Positions 16,254 through 25,069 of a DNA stretch of 64,000 nucleotides are shown here, piece after piece (position 1 is the first letter of the stretch; each line of letters begins with the position of its first letter). Source of the DNA: WTFY01 sp965220875 (lineage in GTDB: Bacteria > Pseudomonadota > Gammaproteobacteria > UBA4575). The stretch is from NCBI GenBank assembly GCA_965220875.1, contig OZ244849.1:1981001-2045000 (forward strand). Direction: 5' to 3'. A model generated the notes under the pieces. That model was not told the DNA's origin, ran no database searches, and saw nothing but the letters and a program-made list of their open reading frames with translations. Both the position numbers and the translations under genes were made by a program.

Positions 16254-18758
16254 TTATATGGTTCGTGCAACTTCAGTACGCTCATAGACCTCAATCTCAT
16301 CACCAATCCTGACGTCATTATAGTTTTTTACCGCAACCCCACACTCCGTTCCTGCCCGGACTTCATTGACGTCATCTTTATGACGGCGCAAAGACTCAAG
16401 CTCACCTTCATATATGACCACATTGTCACGTAAGACACGTATAGGGTTACCTCGTTTTATTGCCCCTTCCATCACCTGTGTCCCGGCAACTGCACCCATC
16501 TTCGAAGACTTGAAGACTTCCTTGACCTTTGCAAGGCCTATGATCTCCTCTCGCAACTCGGGTGAAAGCAGTCCACTCATGGCTAGCTTCACATCATCAA
16601 TTGTCTCGTAAATGATGCTGTAGTATCGGATATCAATACCAAATTCTGCGGCGGCACGTTTGGCTGCACTGTCCGCACGTGTATTGAACCCAATCACAAT
16701 CGCATTAGACGCTCCTGCCAGGTTGATGTCTGACTCATTTATCGCACCTACGCCAGCTAAAACGATATTGACTTCGACTTCATCAGTAGACAACTTGCCC
16801 AGAGAATCCCGCAGGGCTTCCGCACTGCCCTGAACATCTGTCTTGATAAGGAGATTGACTGATGTGGCAGCATTTTCAGCCGTCCTGCTGAAAACATTCT
16901 CAAGCTTCGAAGCTTGCTGGGCAGCAAACCGGCTGTCTCTTGACCTGTTCTTACGCAACCCTACAATTTCACGCACTTTGCGTTCGTCCGTGACTACGAC
17001 TGCTTCATCTCCAGCATTCGCTACTCCAGATAACCCCAGTACTGCAACGGGTGTTGCAGGACTCGCAGAACTGATTTCAGTACCATTCTCGTCAAACATT
17101 GCGCGAACACGACCATATTCCTCTCCGGTCAGCAGCATGTTCCCTTTCTCCAGGCAGCCTTGCTCTACCAAAATTGTGGTGACAGGACCCCGCCCCTTAT
17201 CCAGCGCAGATTCGATGACAATACCTGTTGCAGGACCATGATCAACTGCCTTCAGTTCAAGCATTTCTGCCTGCAATGATACCGCTTCCAGCAATTCATC
17301 AACGCCCTCTCCGGTTTCTGCTGAAACATCTACAAACATGGTGTCCCCTCCCCACTGTTCAGGGATGACCTGATGTGATGCCAAGTCATTTCGTGTTCGC
17401 TCGGGGTCAGCATCATCCTTGTCAATTTTGTTGACAGCAATGATGAAAGGCACTTCTGCTGCTCTTGAATGTTCAATGGCTTCCAAGGTCTGTGGCATAA
17501 CACCGTCGTCCGCTGCCACCACTATCACAACCACATCTGTAACTCTGGCACCTCTGGCACGCATGGCGGTGAATGCTGCATGACCTGGTGTATCCAGGAA
17601 CGTAATGGTCCCCCTGTCTGTCTTCACTTTATAGGCACCGATATGCTGAGTGATTCCACCAGCTTCGCTTGCAGCTACTTTGGTACGCCTGATGTAATCA
17701 AGCAAAGAGGTCTTGCCGTGGTCAACATGTCCCATTACCGTGATGACTGGATGGCGTGCATTTGCCTCCATTTCATCATAATTGATCTTCAATGCGTCTG
17801 CTTCTATATCAGCAAACTCCATGGGCTTAGCATCATGGCCTAGCTCTTCTGCTACCAGGATGGCGGTATCCTGGTCGACCACCTGATTTATGGTTGCCAT
17901 AACACCCATTTTCATCATGACAGCAATAACTTCAGCAGCCTTAACAGTCATTTTCTGAGCAAGGTCAAGTACTGAAATATTTTCCGGCACAAAAATTTCA
18001 CGCTTGATAGGTCCGGTCGGTTTTTCAAACTTGTGCTTACCGCTCGGCTCAACCTTGCCTGGTCGACGCTGTTTAGCACGAACCTTGCGCTTGCCTCCTT
18101 TGCCGCTTGCAACGTGAAGCTCACGACGTTTTACCTTGCTGTCCCGTTCCTTTTTTTCAGGAACAGCAGGCGGTGGCTCAACTTGTTTTTCTGGTTCAGG
18201 AACCGGGATATCCTCTGCTTGTGGCTCCTCTCCCTCGGGTGGTGTCTCAAGCTGCTTTTCCGGCGTCTTTTCAACCTGCGTAGTTGCCGGAATATCCTGT
18301 TCCTTGACCTCAACCTTCGCCTGAATTTCAGGCTCCTGCACTACCGGCTCAGATTGCTGATCCGCCCTGCTTTCCGTGACAGTTACCAGCTCCTCTTGTT
18401 TCTGCTTCCTCCTTGCTTCCTCTTCGAGAACAGCACTGCGCTTGACATAGGTTCGCTTGCGACGAACCTCTACATTGACTGTCGTACTGCTGGTACTACC
18501 CCTACCCTGTGCAGTGGTCACCTTAAGTTGAGAAGTGCTTTTCCTTCGCAATACTATTTTCTTGCCGTCATCTGAAGGGAAGGGAGTAGCCCTGTTGCGG
18601 CTATTTCGCAGATGATTGAGCAACTGCATTTTCTGCTTGTCACTGACAGTTTGGTCGGGCATATCAAAATCGAGCCCAGCTTCGGTCAGCTGCACAAGTA
18701 GCTTCTTAACAGGTATATTGACTACCTCTGCAAGCTGTTTGACAGTAACTTCGGACAT
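16254..18758 (-). CDS. infB: Translation initiation factor IF-2
   Basis: A GTPase that brings fMet-tRNA to the 30S subunit. The ATG at 18758 gives 834 residues, beginning MSEVTVKQLAEVVNIPVKKL, the IF2 N-terminal domain. A charged, proline/glutamate-rich low-complexity linker follows (about residues 60-230). The GTPase domain has G1 VMGHVDHGKTSLLDY, G2/G3 with TFLDTPGHAAFTAMRARG and G4 NKIDK. The C-terminal domains end in EVYERTEVARTI. A TTG three codons upstream is a possible alternative start. It is 35 bp downstream of nusA. Confidence 0.96.
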   Translation of the reverse strand: MSEVTVKQLAEVVNIPVKKLLVQLTEAGLDFDMPDQTVSDKQKMQLLNHLRNSRNRATPFPSDDGKKIVLRRKSTSQLKVTTAQGRGSTSSTTVNVEVRRKRTYVKRSAVLEEEARRKQKQEELVTVTESRADQQSEPVVQEPEIQAKVEVKEQDIPATTQVEKTPEKQLETPPEGEEPQAEDIPVPEPEKQVEPPPAVPEKKERDSKVKRRELHVASGKGGKRKVRAKQRRPGKVEPSGKHKFEKPTGPIKREIFVPENISVLDLAQKMTVKAAEVIAVMMKMGVMATINQVVDQDTAILVAEELGHDAKPMEFADIEADALKINYDEMEANARHPVITVMGHVDHGKTSLLDYIRRTKVAASEAGGITQHIGAYKVKTDRGTITFLDTPGHAAFTAMRARGARVTDVVVIVVAADDGVMPQTLEAIEHSRAAEVPFIIAVNKIDKDDADPERTRNDLASHQVIPEQWGGDTMFVDVSAETGEGVDELLEAVSLQAEMLELKAVDHGPATGIVIESALDKGRGPVTTILVEQGCLEKGNMLLTGEEYGRVRAMFDENGTEISSASPATPVAVLGLSGVANAGDEAVVVTDERKVREIVGLRKNRSRDSRFAAQQASKLENVFSRTAENAATSVNLLIKTDVQGSAEALRDSLGKLSTDEVEVNIVLAGVGAINESDINLAGASNAIVIGFNTRADSAAKRAAAEFGIDIRYYSIIYETIDDVKLAMSGLLSPELREEIIGLAKVKEVFKSSKMGAVAGTQVMEGAIKRGNPIRVLRDNVVIYEGELESLRRHKDDVNEVRAGTECGVAVKNYNDVRIGDEIEVYERTEVARTI

Positions 18759-18793
18759 ACCAATCAACTATCCAATTAATCCAAGTTCTCAGG

Positions 18794-20299
18794 CTATCGA
18801 GCAGTTTCCTCATCGGCAAACCAAGGAGCCCGCGCAAGCATGATCAGGGACCCGGCACGCTCGGGATCCAGCCCTTCGATATCCAGCAAATCGTCAACCG
18901 CCTGCTCCGCCAGGTCTTCCATAGTGGAAATTCCTCTGCATGCCAGCTCGAATGCCAGATCCTTATCCATGCCTTCCAGGTTCAGTAAATCCGACGATGG
19001 TTCTATTTCAGCAAATTTCTCTTCTACTGCAATGGCTGAGGTTAGCAATACATCACGCGCGCGGGTACGCAATTCCTCAACAATTTCCTCATCGAACTCT
19101 TCGACTTCAACCAGCTCTTTAGGTGGCACATAGGCAATCTCCTCAACGCTTGAAAATCCCTCCTGCGCGAGAATTACAGCGACTTCCTCGTCTACATCAA
19201 GCTGGGACATGAACATCTCGACCAGTTGCCGGGTTTCCGCTTCACTTTTTTCTTCAGCCTGTCCTTCTGTCATTACATTCAGTTCCCAACCCGTCAACTG
19301 GCTGGCTAGTTTAACATTCTGTCCACCACGCCCTATGGCCTGCGAGAGTTTCTCTTCGTCTACAGCAATATCCATACTCTTCTTGTCCTCGTCCACGATG
19401 ATGGAAGTAACAACTGCAGGTGACATTGCATTAATCACAAACTGCGCTGGATTTTCATTCCACAAAATTATATCGATACGCTCACCCGCAAGTTCGTTGG
19501 ATATGGACTGCACGCGCGATCCACGCATGCCCACACAGGCACCAACAGGATCAAGGTGAATATCATTGGATTTGACAGAAATTTTCGCACGCAAGCCCGG
19601 GTCCCGTGCAGCCGACAGCACTTCAATCAGGCCCTGCCCCACCTCAGGTACTTCAAGCTTTACCAACTCAATCAAAAATTCGGGTGCAGTACGTGTCAAC
19701 AGCAACTGCGGCCCCCGTGTCTCCTCACAGACCTCGCGCAAGTATGCCCGTATCCGATCACCAGGACGGACAATTTCTCTTGGTACCATCTGTTCACGAG
19801 GAATATATCCCTCCGCATTTCCACCCAGGTCCACGTAAGTTCCGGAATGGTCGGAACGTTTGACCACCCCCATGATCAATTCACCGACGCGGTCTCTGAA
19901 TGCATCCACGACCTGCATCCTTTCTGCTTCACGCACTTTCTGAACAATAACCTGTTTTGCAGTATGTGCAGATATCCGCCCGAAAGAGACGGACTCAATC
20001 GGTATCTCTATGTACTGGCCCACCGCAATATCAGGATGCTCTTCACGGGCATAACTGTACAGGGTCTGTCTGTCCGGTGATTCAAATTCAGGATCCTCGT
20101 CGTCCATCACCAACCAGCGTCTGAAGGTGTCATAATCACCAGACTCACGATCTATCGCAACGCGCACATCCATTTCCAGACCGTGTTTTTTCCGTGTGGC
20201 GGTAGCCAGTGCAGCCTCAATTGCCTCAAAGATGATATCCTTATCAACACCTTTTTCATTCGAAACTGTATCGACTACCAGCAAAATTTCTTTGTTCAT
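18794..20299 (-). CDS. nusA: Transcription termination/antitermination factor NusA
   Basis: The ATG at 20299 gives 501 residues starting MNKEILLVVDTVSNEKGVDK, the standard NusA beginning. The frame opens 22 codons earlier, but that part lies inside rimP and is not family-like. Domains in order: N-terminal polymerase-binding domain, S1 domain (GVVKRSDHSGTYVDLGGNAEGYIPREQ), two KH domains (DPVGACVGMRGSRVQSI and AIGRGGQNVKLASQL), and two C-terminal acidic helix-hairpin-helix repeats. It modulates pausing and termination and takes part in rRNA antitermination. The start is 17 bp after the rimP stop. Confidence 0.96.
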   Translation of the reverse strand: MNKEILLVVDTVSNEKGVDKDIIFEAIEAALATATRKKHGLEMDVRVAIDRESGDYDTFRRWLVMDDEDPEFESPDRQTLYSYAREEHPDIAVGQYIEIPIESVSFGRISAHTAKQVIVQKVREAERMQVVDAFRDRVGELIMGVVKRSDHSGTYVDLGGNAEGYIPREQMVPREIVRPGDRIRAYLREVCEETRGPQLLLTRTAPEFLIELVKLEVPEVGQGLIEVLSAARDPGLRAKISVKSNDIHLDPVGACVGMRGSRVQSISNELAGERIDIILWNENPAQFVINAMSPAVVTSIIVDEDKKSMDIAVDEEKLSQAIGRGGQNVKLASQLTGWELNVMTEGQAEEKSEAETRQLVEMFMSQLDVDEEVAVILAQEGFSSVEEIAYVPPKELVEVEEFDEEIVEELRTRARDVLLTSAIAVEEKFAEIEPSSDLLNLEGMDKDLAFELACRGISTMEDLAEQAVDDLLDIEGLDPERAGSLIMLARAPWFADEETAR

Positions 20300-20315
20300 G
20301 CTTGTATAACTCAAA

Positions 20316-20792
20316 TCAATTTTGGAACTGGATTTCTTCATCCAGCTTTGCATTCCTGACAGCATTCAGCGGGACTGTACACGACGCATTTTCCTGCACC
20401 CTTATTTCTAAACCCGTTTCACCTACGCGTTCCAAAATTCCGCTAAAATTCTTTCGTCCTTCAAGAGGCCACGAGGTCTTTACCTTTACCTTGCGGCCCA
20501 CCGCAGCCTGAATCTGTTCAACAGTGAACAATGAACGGTTGATGCCCGGTGAGGAAATCTCCAAGGTGTAAGGCATGTGAATCAGGTTCTCCACATCAAG
20601 CACGGCACTTATCTGCTCACTTACCTGCGAACAATCATCAAGTGTAATTCCGTTGGCCCCATCAATATATACCCTAACTTTTGCTGACCTTATACCTGCC
20701 TGGCACTCTAGCCCCCAAAGTTCATAACCCATTCCCGTGATGACCGGCTTTACGATCGGCACTATGCCAAATGGGTCTGTATTCAAATTCAT
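20316..20792 (-). CDS. rimP: Ribosome maturation factor RimP
   Basis: A 158-residue protein for 30S assembly, beginning MNLNTDPFGIVPIVKPVITGMGYELWGLE, with the family motif RVYIDGANGITLDDCSQVSEQISAVLDVE and the sequence YTLEISSPGINRSL. The frame is open 17 codons further upstream, but that part covers a transcription terminator hairpin (20802-20824), so the ATG at 20792 is chosen. It is the first gene of the rimP-nusA-infB-rbfA-truB operon. Confidence 0.95.
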   Translation of the reverse strand: MNLNTDPFGIVPIVKPVITGMGYELWGLECQAGIRSAKVRVYIDGANGITLDDCSQVSEQISAVLDVENLIHMPYTLEISSPGINRSLFTVEQIQAAVGRKVKVKTSWPLEGRKNFSGILERVGETGLEIRVQENASCTVPLNAVRNAKLDEEIQFQN

Positions 20793-20801
20793 GCGTCCAA
20801 T

Positions 20802-20824
20802 AAAAAGGGCCCACCAGGGCCCCT
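20802..20824 (-). terminator. Intrinsic terminator in the rimP leader (possible attenuator)
   Basis: On the minus strand a GC-rich hairpin with self-pairing GGGCCC arms (20807-20812 and 20817-20822, loop TGGT, extendable by two pairs) is followed by TTTTT, 10 bp before the rimP ATG. A second hairpin with 6-bp arms (CGTTGT / ACAACG, 20831-20845) lies just upstream. Since the predicted promoter is upstream of both, the operon must be read through this terminator. That fits autoregulation by NusA, which is known for the E. coli nusA leader. Confidence 0.7.
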
Positions 20825-20872
20825 GCAAACCGTTGTAAAACAACGTCTAAATCTCTTCAATCCTTGTCGCGC

Positions 20873-20901
20873 AGTATAGGTGAGAATGTCATGAACATCA
20901 A
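20873..20901 (-). promoter_or_regulatory. Promoter of the rimP-nusA-infB operon
   Basis: On the minus strand TTGATG (20896-20901) and TATACT (20873-20878) are separated by 17 bp, a good sigma-70 match. The start would be near 20866, giving a leader of about 75 nt that contains the two hairpins described separately. Confidence 0.65.
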
Positions 20902-20948
20902 GAAAATTACACAGTACCCACTGCAATCACCGCCTGCTGTAAACCGGG

Positions 20949-22640
20949 TTATTTCACGTACATCTCCACAATAGTGCCTTCCACGACTTCTGCAGCAAAT
21001 CCTACCGTCTCAGAAAGCGTCGGATGAGGATGGATGAGATTTGCTATCTCATTAGCCGAACAGCCTTTATCAATCGCAAGGGCAGCCTCTGAAATCAGGT
21101 CGCCGGCACTGGTCCCTACAATTCCTGCCCCTATAATTTTCCCAGTCTTCGAGTCAAACAGAACCTTGGTAAGGCCTTCTTTTCTTCCGAGGCTCAAAGC
21201 ACGACCGCTGGCAGCCCAAGGAAATGTCCCTTTTTCATACTCAATGCCCGATTCCTTTGCCTGAGATTCTGTCATTCCAACCCATGCGACTTCAGGATCT
21301 GTATAGGCAACGGAAGGAATCAGTGTACCGTCAAACTGCCTGTCCATTCCTGCAATCACCTCAGCTGCCACCTTGCCTTCATGCGATGCCTTGTGCGCCA
21401 GCATGGGTGGCCCGGCTATATCGCCTACTGCAAAGATATTTCCTACATTTGTCCTCATATGATGGTCCGTTTGTATGAACCCCTTCTCGTCCACCTCAAC
21501 ACCCGCTTTTTCTGCATCAATTAGCTTGCCGTTAGGTTGCCTGCCCACTGCCACCATCACCTGATCAAAGACATCTTTCCTCTGCGAGACTTGACCGCTG
21601 AACGTGACAAACATGCCGTTCAGGGTCGATTCAATCTCTGCAACCCGGGTGCTTAAAAAGATATTTTCATAGAGGCCCTGAACATGCCTTTGCAAGGGCA
21701 TCACGAGATCCGGGTCTGCACCGGGTATCAGGGAGTCCGCCAATTCGACAATTGTGACTTTTGCACCCAGTTCATGGTACACGCATGCCATCTCAAGACC
21801 TATGATGCCTCCTCCCACAATGAGCAGTCGGCCAGGAATCTGGTCAGGCTCGAGAGCTTCGGTAGACGTAATGACACGCGGGTCGTCGTAAGGAAATCCT
21901 GGCATTTTCACCGGTTCTGATCCCGCGGCTATAACAGCCTGCTCAAATTCCACTTCGATGCGTTCGCCGTTTGAAAGCCTTACTTCCAGTTGGGTCGATG
22001 AAACAAATTTGCCATCACCCTGAACTACGGTCACCTTCCGCTTTTTCGCAAGGGTACTGAGACCCCGGTTCAGCTGGCTGATCACGCTGTCCTTCCAGTT
22101 GCGCAGCTTGTGTACATCCAGCTCTACCGAGGAAAAATTTATCCCCAGATCACGCATCTCCCTCATATCACTTAACACCTTGGCCGCATGCAGCAGTGAC
22201 TTGGAAGGGATACAGCCTGTATTCAGGCAAACCCCCCCAAGACTGTCATGCCGTTCCACAAGAACCACTTTCATGCCCAGGTCCGCAGCCCTGAATGCGG
22301 TTGAATATCCCCCTGGACCAGAACCCAGAACGACAACCTGCGCGCTGAGGTCCCCCTCGGGAACTTCAGCACCCTGGCGCACTTCAATCCGGGAATCGTT
22401 TTCCGCCTCGATTTTTATCAGTGCCTTGCCTTCTGTCACTTCCTCCTGCAGTTCAACCAGAATTTCCCTCACGACACCGGTGTATGGAGAAGGAATTTCT
22501 ATGGCAGCCTTCTCGGTCTCTACTGTAATCAGGTGATCTCCAGCCTGTACAGCATCACCTACAGTTACCGGGATTTCCACCACGGGTGCGGGCTCAGGCC
22601 CGTTCAGGTCAGGTGTACAAACCTCAAGCAATGCGCCCAT
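20949..22640 (-). CDS. lpdA: Dihydrolipoamide dehydrogenase with N-terminal lipoyl domain
   Basis: A 563-residue E3 enzyme that reoxidises dihydrolipoyl groups with NAD. Residues 1-80 are a biotinyl/lipoyl domain with the lipoyl-lysine motif ETEKAAIEIP. From about residue 100 comes the FAD-binding VVVLGSGPGGYSTAFRAADLG, the redox disulfide motif GGVCLNTGCIPSKSLLH, the NAD-binding IVGGGIIGLEMACVYHELG, and the C-terminal HPHPTLSETVGFA with the catalytic His/Glu. Lipoyl-E3 fusions are common in pyruvate dehydrogenase clusters, but no E1 or E2 gene is nearby. It has a GAGGAA ribosome-binding site and lies between the rimP promoter and the OsmC gene, at the left border of the accessory region. Confidence 0.93.
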   Translation of the reverse strand: MGALLEVCTPDLNGPEPAPVVEIPVTVGDAVQAGDHLITVETEKAAIEIPSPYTGVVREILVELQEEVTEGKALIKIEAENDSRIEVRQGAEVPEGDLSAQVVVLGSGPGGYSTAFRAADLGMKVVLVERHDSLGGVCLNTGCIPSKSLLHAAKVLSDMREMRDLGINFSSVELDVHKLRNWKDSVISQLNRGLSTLAKKRKVTVVQGDGKFVSSTQLEVRLSNGERIEVEFEQAVIAAGSEPVKMPGFPYDDPRVITSTEALEPDQIPGRLLIVGGGIIGLEMACVYHELGAKVTIVELADSLIPGADPDLVMPLQRHVQGLYENIFLSTRVAEIESTLNGMFVTFSGQVSQRKDVFDQVMVAVGRQPNGKLIDAEKAGVEVDEKGFIQTDHHMRTNVGNIFAVGDIAGPPMLAHKASHEGKVAAEVIAGMDRQFDGTLIPSVAYTDPEVAWVGMTESQAKESGIEYEKGTFPWAASGRALSLGRKEGLTKVLFDSKTGKIIGAGIVGTSAGDLISEAALAIDKGCSANEIANLIHPHPTLSETVGFAAEVVEGTIVEMYVK

Positions 22641-22802
22641 ATGTGTTCCTCGCAGCAGCTTACTGAAAAGTGAAGAGTCTTATGGATTCAATGTGCCGAA
22701 CTTGACTGACACAACCTGCAGCCGTCGGCTCGCGAGAACGATAAATCAGCCGAAGATGCGGCAAGACTATGAACTATGGATTTCTTGAAGCGCCCCAGAC
22801 AA

Positions 22803-23375
22803 TCAGGTGGGTTTTGCATACAGGTCAAATTCCTGGTCATTAATTTTGGTAGATCCCTCTACCTGAACCTTCCGGGTCAGCATGTCCATGACAGGACACT
22901 GGCGTTCAACGTCCCGGACAAGGGTCTCCAGCAACTCTCTTGGTGCAGAGCTTTTTATACGGGTTTCATAGTTTATCCCGGAAAACCCCGGAGAAATTTC
23001 CTGGTCTGACTCCAGGCCAAGCAAGCCTCTCACATCAAGCCCTGCTTTCAGCGTAACGTCACATTCTTCAAGGGGTATTCCCCTCACTGCAGCCAGCGCA
23101 GCCAGCATGATCTGCTGGCAGGATCCCAAGGCAACCAGCACTAACTCCACAGGGCTGGCGCTCAGGTCAGTACCGCCGAATGCGGCCGGTTCGTCTACGA
23201 GCAGTTTGTGCTCCCTCCGGATCTGGTTCTTGCAGAGTGTTCCACCTTCCCAGTGCGTATTAACATAGTACTTGAATTTTCCATACTCGGAATCCTTGCC
23301 TGCGCGGTCGATGATTTTCTGCACCGCAACTTTCACAGTCCCCAGACTTTCAACATTCTCTTTACTCATTTGCAA
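22803..23375 (-). CDS. OsmC/Ohr-family thiol peroxidase-like protein
   Basis: A 190-residue OsmC-fold protein. It has the two redox cysteines expected of the family: one in VALGSCQQIMLAALAA at the start of the long central helix and one in VERQCPVMDML. Family enzymes reduce organic or fatty-acid hydroperoxides with thiol cofactors. Gene context (upstream of a flavin monooxygenase cluster) would fit protection from peroxides leaked by reduced flavin, but this is inference. It lies 163 bp upstream of lpdA on the same strand. Confidence 0.85.
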   Translation of the reverse strand: MQMSKENVESLGTVKVAVQKIIDRAGKDSEYGKFKYYVNTHWEGGTLCKNQIRREHKLLVDEPAAFGGTDLSASPVELVLVALGSCQQIMLAALAAVRGIPLEECDVTLKAGLDVRGLLGLESDQEISPGFSGINYETRIKSSAPRELLETLVRDVERQCPVMDMLTRKVQVEGSTKINDQEFDLYAKPT

Positions 23376-23670
23376 TCTGCCACTGCCCTAGGTTTGCAGA
23401 GCTTTCACTTCTATCATCATGAAAAGGCGGCTATACCGTCCCGACTGCCAGCAGCAAAAATGCACGCTGACTTCCTTGCAAGACCGATTCAAATCTATTT
23501 CGTGTGAGATGGCTCGACTCCCTGTCACCAAGCCTGAAATACTTACCAACCAAGAACCGCTAGACATGCTATGGGACACAGGTGGCAGTACACATGCCCT
23601 GCCAGAAGGCAGGGCTATGAACCGCGTTCTGCTTCAGCAGATGTCCTGATAACTATCTACCTATTAAGCC

Positions 23671-23976
23671 CTAGTCATCATACAGGTTGGTGTACGTATC
23701 GAGACCCACGCCTCCATGGTATTTGGGGAATGCCGCAACAATGTTTGAAATATGCTTGTTCGGCATTCTGTCATACGCTTTTTCAGCTTCGTCCATGTCC
23801 AACACTTCTATGCTCTCCTTCTGATCATCCTGCAAGAAATAGTTGGAATTCAAGGCCCGAAACAGGAACTGCCCAGTACCTTCATCATACGCAAGTAACG
23901 TAGACGTATCGGTCCGATAGTGCTCAGAATCAACCGTTTGGCGCAATTTCTTGTATTTGGGTGCTTCGTCAGACAT
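23671..23976 (-). CDS. Hypothetical protein, 101 residues
   Basis: A soluble, acidic protein starting MSDEAPKYKKLRQTVDSEHY with no signal peptide or membrane segment and no motif I recognise. A strong AAGGAGAG ribosome-binding stretch precedes the ATG. It follows the FMN reductase gene by 47 bp on the same strand and so looks like the last gene of that unit. About 295 bp without a gene separates it from the OsmC gene. Confidence 0.6.
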   Translation of the reverse strand: MSDEAPKYKKLRQTVDSEHYRTDTSTLLAYDEGTGQFLFRALNSNYFLQDDQKESIEVLDMDEAEKAYDRMPNKHISNIVAAFPKYHGGVGLDTYTNLYDD

Positions 23977-24023
23977 CTTTTCAATTCTCTCCTTGCGATA
24001 AGTTTTACAGGTACAACTAGTGT

Positions 24024-24620
24024 TTAACCAGGTTTTTTCAATGACTTTCTTTGTATAGATGGACCCAGGGGGCCCACTATGCTCAGTTTGTCATCCGGGA
24101 TGATCCTGGCAAAGTTTACAATCGCACGACCCAACTGATCAAGCTGTTCCAGGATCCCTTCATCCACCAGATCTGATTCCGAGTAGTGGCTGTTGTTGGC
24201 ATAGACGCTACCCGGTATCACGTGTGCATAGAAAAACCCCAGTAAAGGTTTCATTTCATGCTCCAGTGCAAGATAGTGATGGTCACTTCCGCCCGTTGCA
24301 ATCATCCCAACCGGCTTGCCCAACAGCGCGGCATTGGGAATCAGGTCAAACATGTTTTTCAGCAGCCCAGTGTACGTACCTCGGTACATGGGTGTGCCAA
24401 GCAACAGGGCATCCGCTTCAACAAATTTGTCGATGATAAGCCTCGCATCACCTTCATACTTGTCCGGATCCCTCGCATCACAGAACTGGATATCATACTC
24501 GTTGAGGCTGATCGCTTCCGTTTCAACGGTATTGTCATAACGCTTGGCAAAATCCAGCGCCTTCTTGATTGCAATTAGAGTCTTGCGACTCAGTCCTCCC
24601 GATACGCCAAGCAGTTTCAT
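24024..24620 (-). CDS. NAD(P)H-dependent FMN reductase, MsuE/SsuE type
   Basis: A 198-residue flavodoxin-fold reductase that reduces free FMN for two-component monooxygenases. Family features are the N-terminal phosphate loop MKLLGVSGGLSRKT, the flavin-loop motif GTPMYRGTYTGLLKNMFDLIP, and ATGGSDHHYLALEHEMKPLL. In sulfonate and sulfone metabolism MsuE/SsuE enzymes supply FMNH2 to SfnG, MsuD or SsuD. An SfnG-like gene lies 450 bp upstream on the same strand, so the pair very likely works together. A truncated, broken copy of this same gene lies between the two. Confidence 0.88.
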   Translation of the reverse strand: MKLLGVSGGLSRKTLIAIKKALDFAKRYDNTVETEAISLNEYDIQFCDARDPDKYEGDARLIIDKFVEADALLLGTPMYRGTYTGLLKNMFDLIPNAALLGKPVGMIATGGSDHHYLALEHEMKPLLGFFYAHVIPGSVYANNSHYSESDLVDEGILEQLDQLGRAIVNFARIIPDDKLSIVGPLGPSIQRKSLKKPG

Positions 24621-24707
24621 TTGTATACCTCAAACGAATTCTAATGCACTTGTCTCTGGCCTGTTTTCGTCCCCGACTGAGTATGGTGTACCGAACTCAA
24701 CCCACAT

Positions 24708-24931
24708 TCAAGCGGAAATTATCAACAATTTCCTTAGTACGAATGGACCCCGGAGCCCAACTATGCCCAGTTTGTCATACGGGATGATCCTCACAAAGTT
24801 CACAATCGCGCGACCCGGCTGATCATGCTGTTCCAGGACCCCTTATCTGCCAGACCTAGTTCCGAGAAGTGACTGTTGATTGCAATCAGAATTTTGCGGC
24901 TCAGTCCTCCCGATACGCCAAGCAGGTTCAC
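24708..24931 (-). pseudogene. Degenerate, internally deleted copy of the FMN reductase gene
   Basis: The minus strand from 24931 reads V-NLLGVSGGLSRKILIAI, matching the first 18 residues of the intact reductase (MKLLGVSGGLSRKTLIAI). It then jumps to NSHFSELGLADKG, which matches NSHYSESDLVDEG near residue 142 of the intact protein, and continues after a frameshift as RAIVNFVRIIPYDKLGIVG against RAIVNFARIIPDDKLSIVG. About 120 central codons are missing. The first in-frame stop comes after about 43 codons. Similarity to the neighbouring intact gene is high at DNA level, so it is a decayed tandem duplicate, not a distant relative. Confidence 0.85.
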
Positions 24932-25018
24932 CTGCAAGCCCGTTACACCAGACTCGATACAGACACCCCGACCGGATGCATGTACGTCCTGGCACCGAAC
25001 TGGATTTTAGCCCACATA

Positions 25019-25049
25019 GGAGCCACGATTGTGAGTTAACCGTGGCTCC
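25019..25049 (-). terminator. Strong hairpin after the SfnG-like gene
   Basis: Perfect 9-bp arms GGAGCCACG / CGTGGCTCC with a 13-nt loop lie 21 bp downstream of the monooxygenase stop. There is no T-tract on either side, so it may act as a processing or 3'-end-protecting stem instead of a classical terminator. Confidence 0.5.
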
Positions 25050-25069
25050 CGGTTGAAACCTAGGCAGGA

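Noticed and set aside
20844..20948. Possible attachment-site repeat of the tRNA-fMet 3' end at the left border of the accessory region.
   Set aside because: No stretch resembling the tRNA 3' end (GGTTCAAATCC...CCA) was found there by eye.
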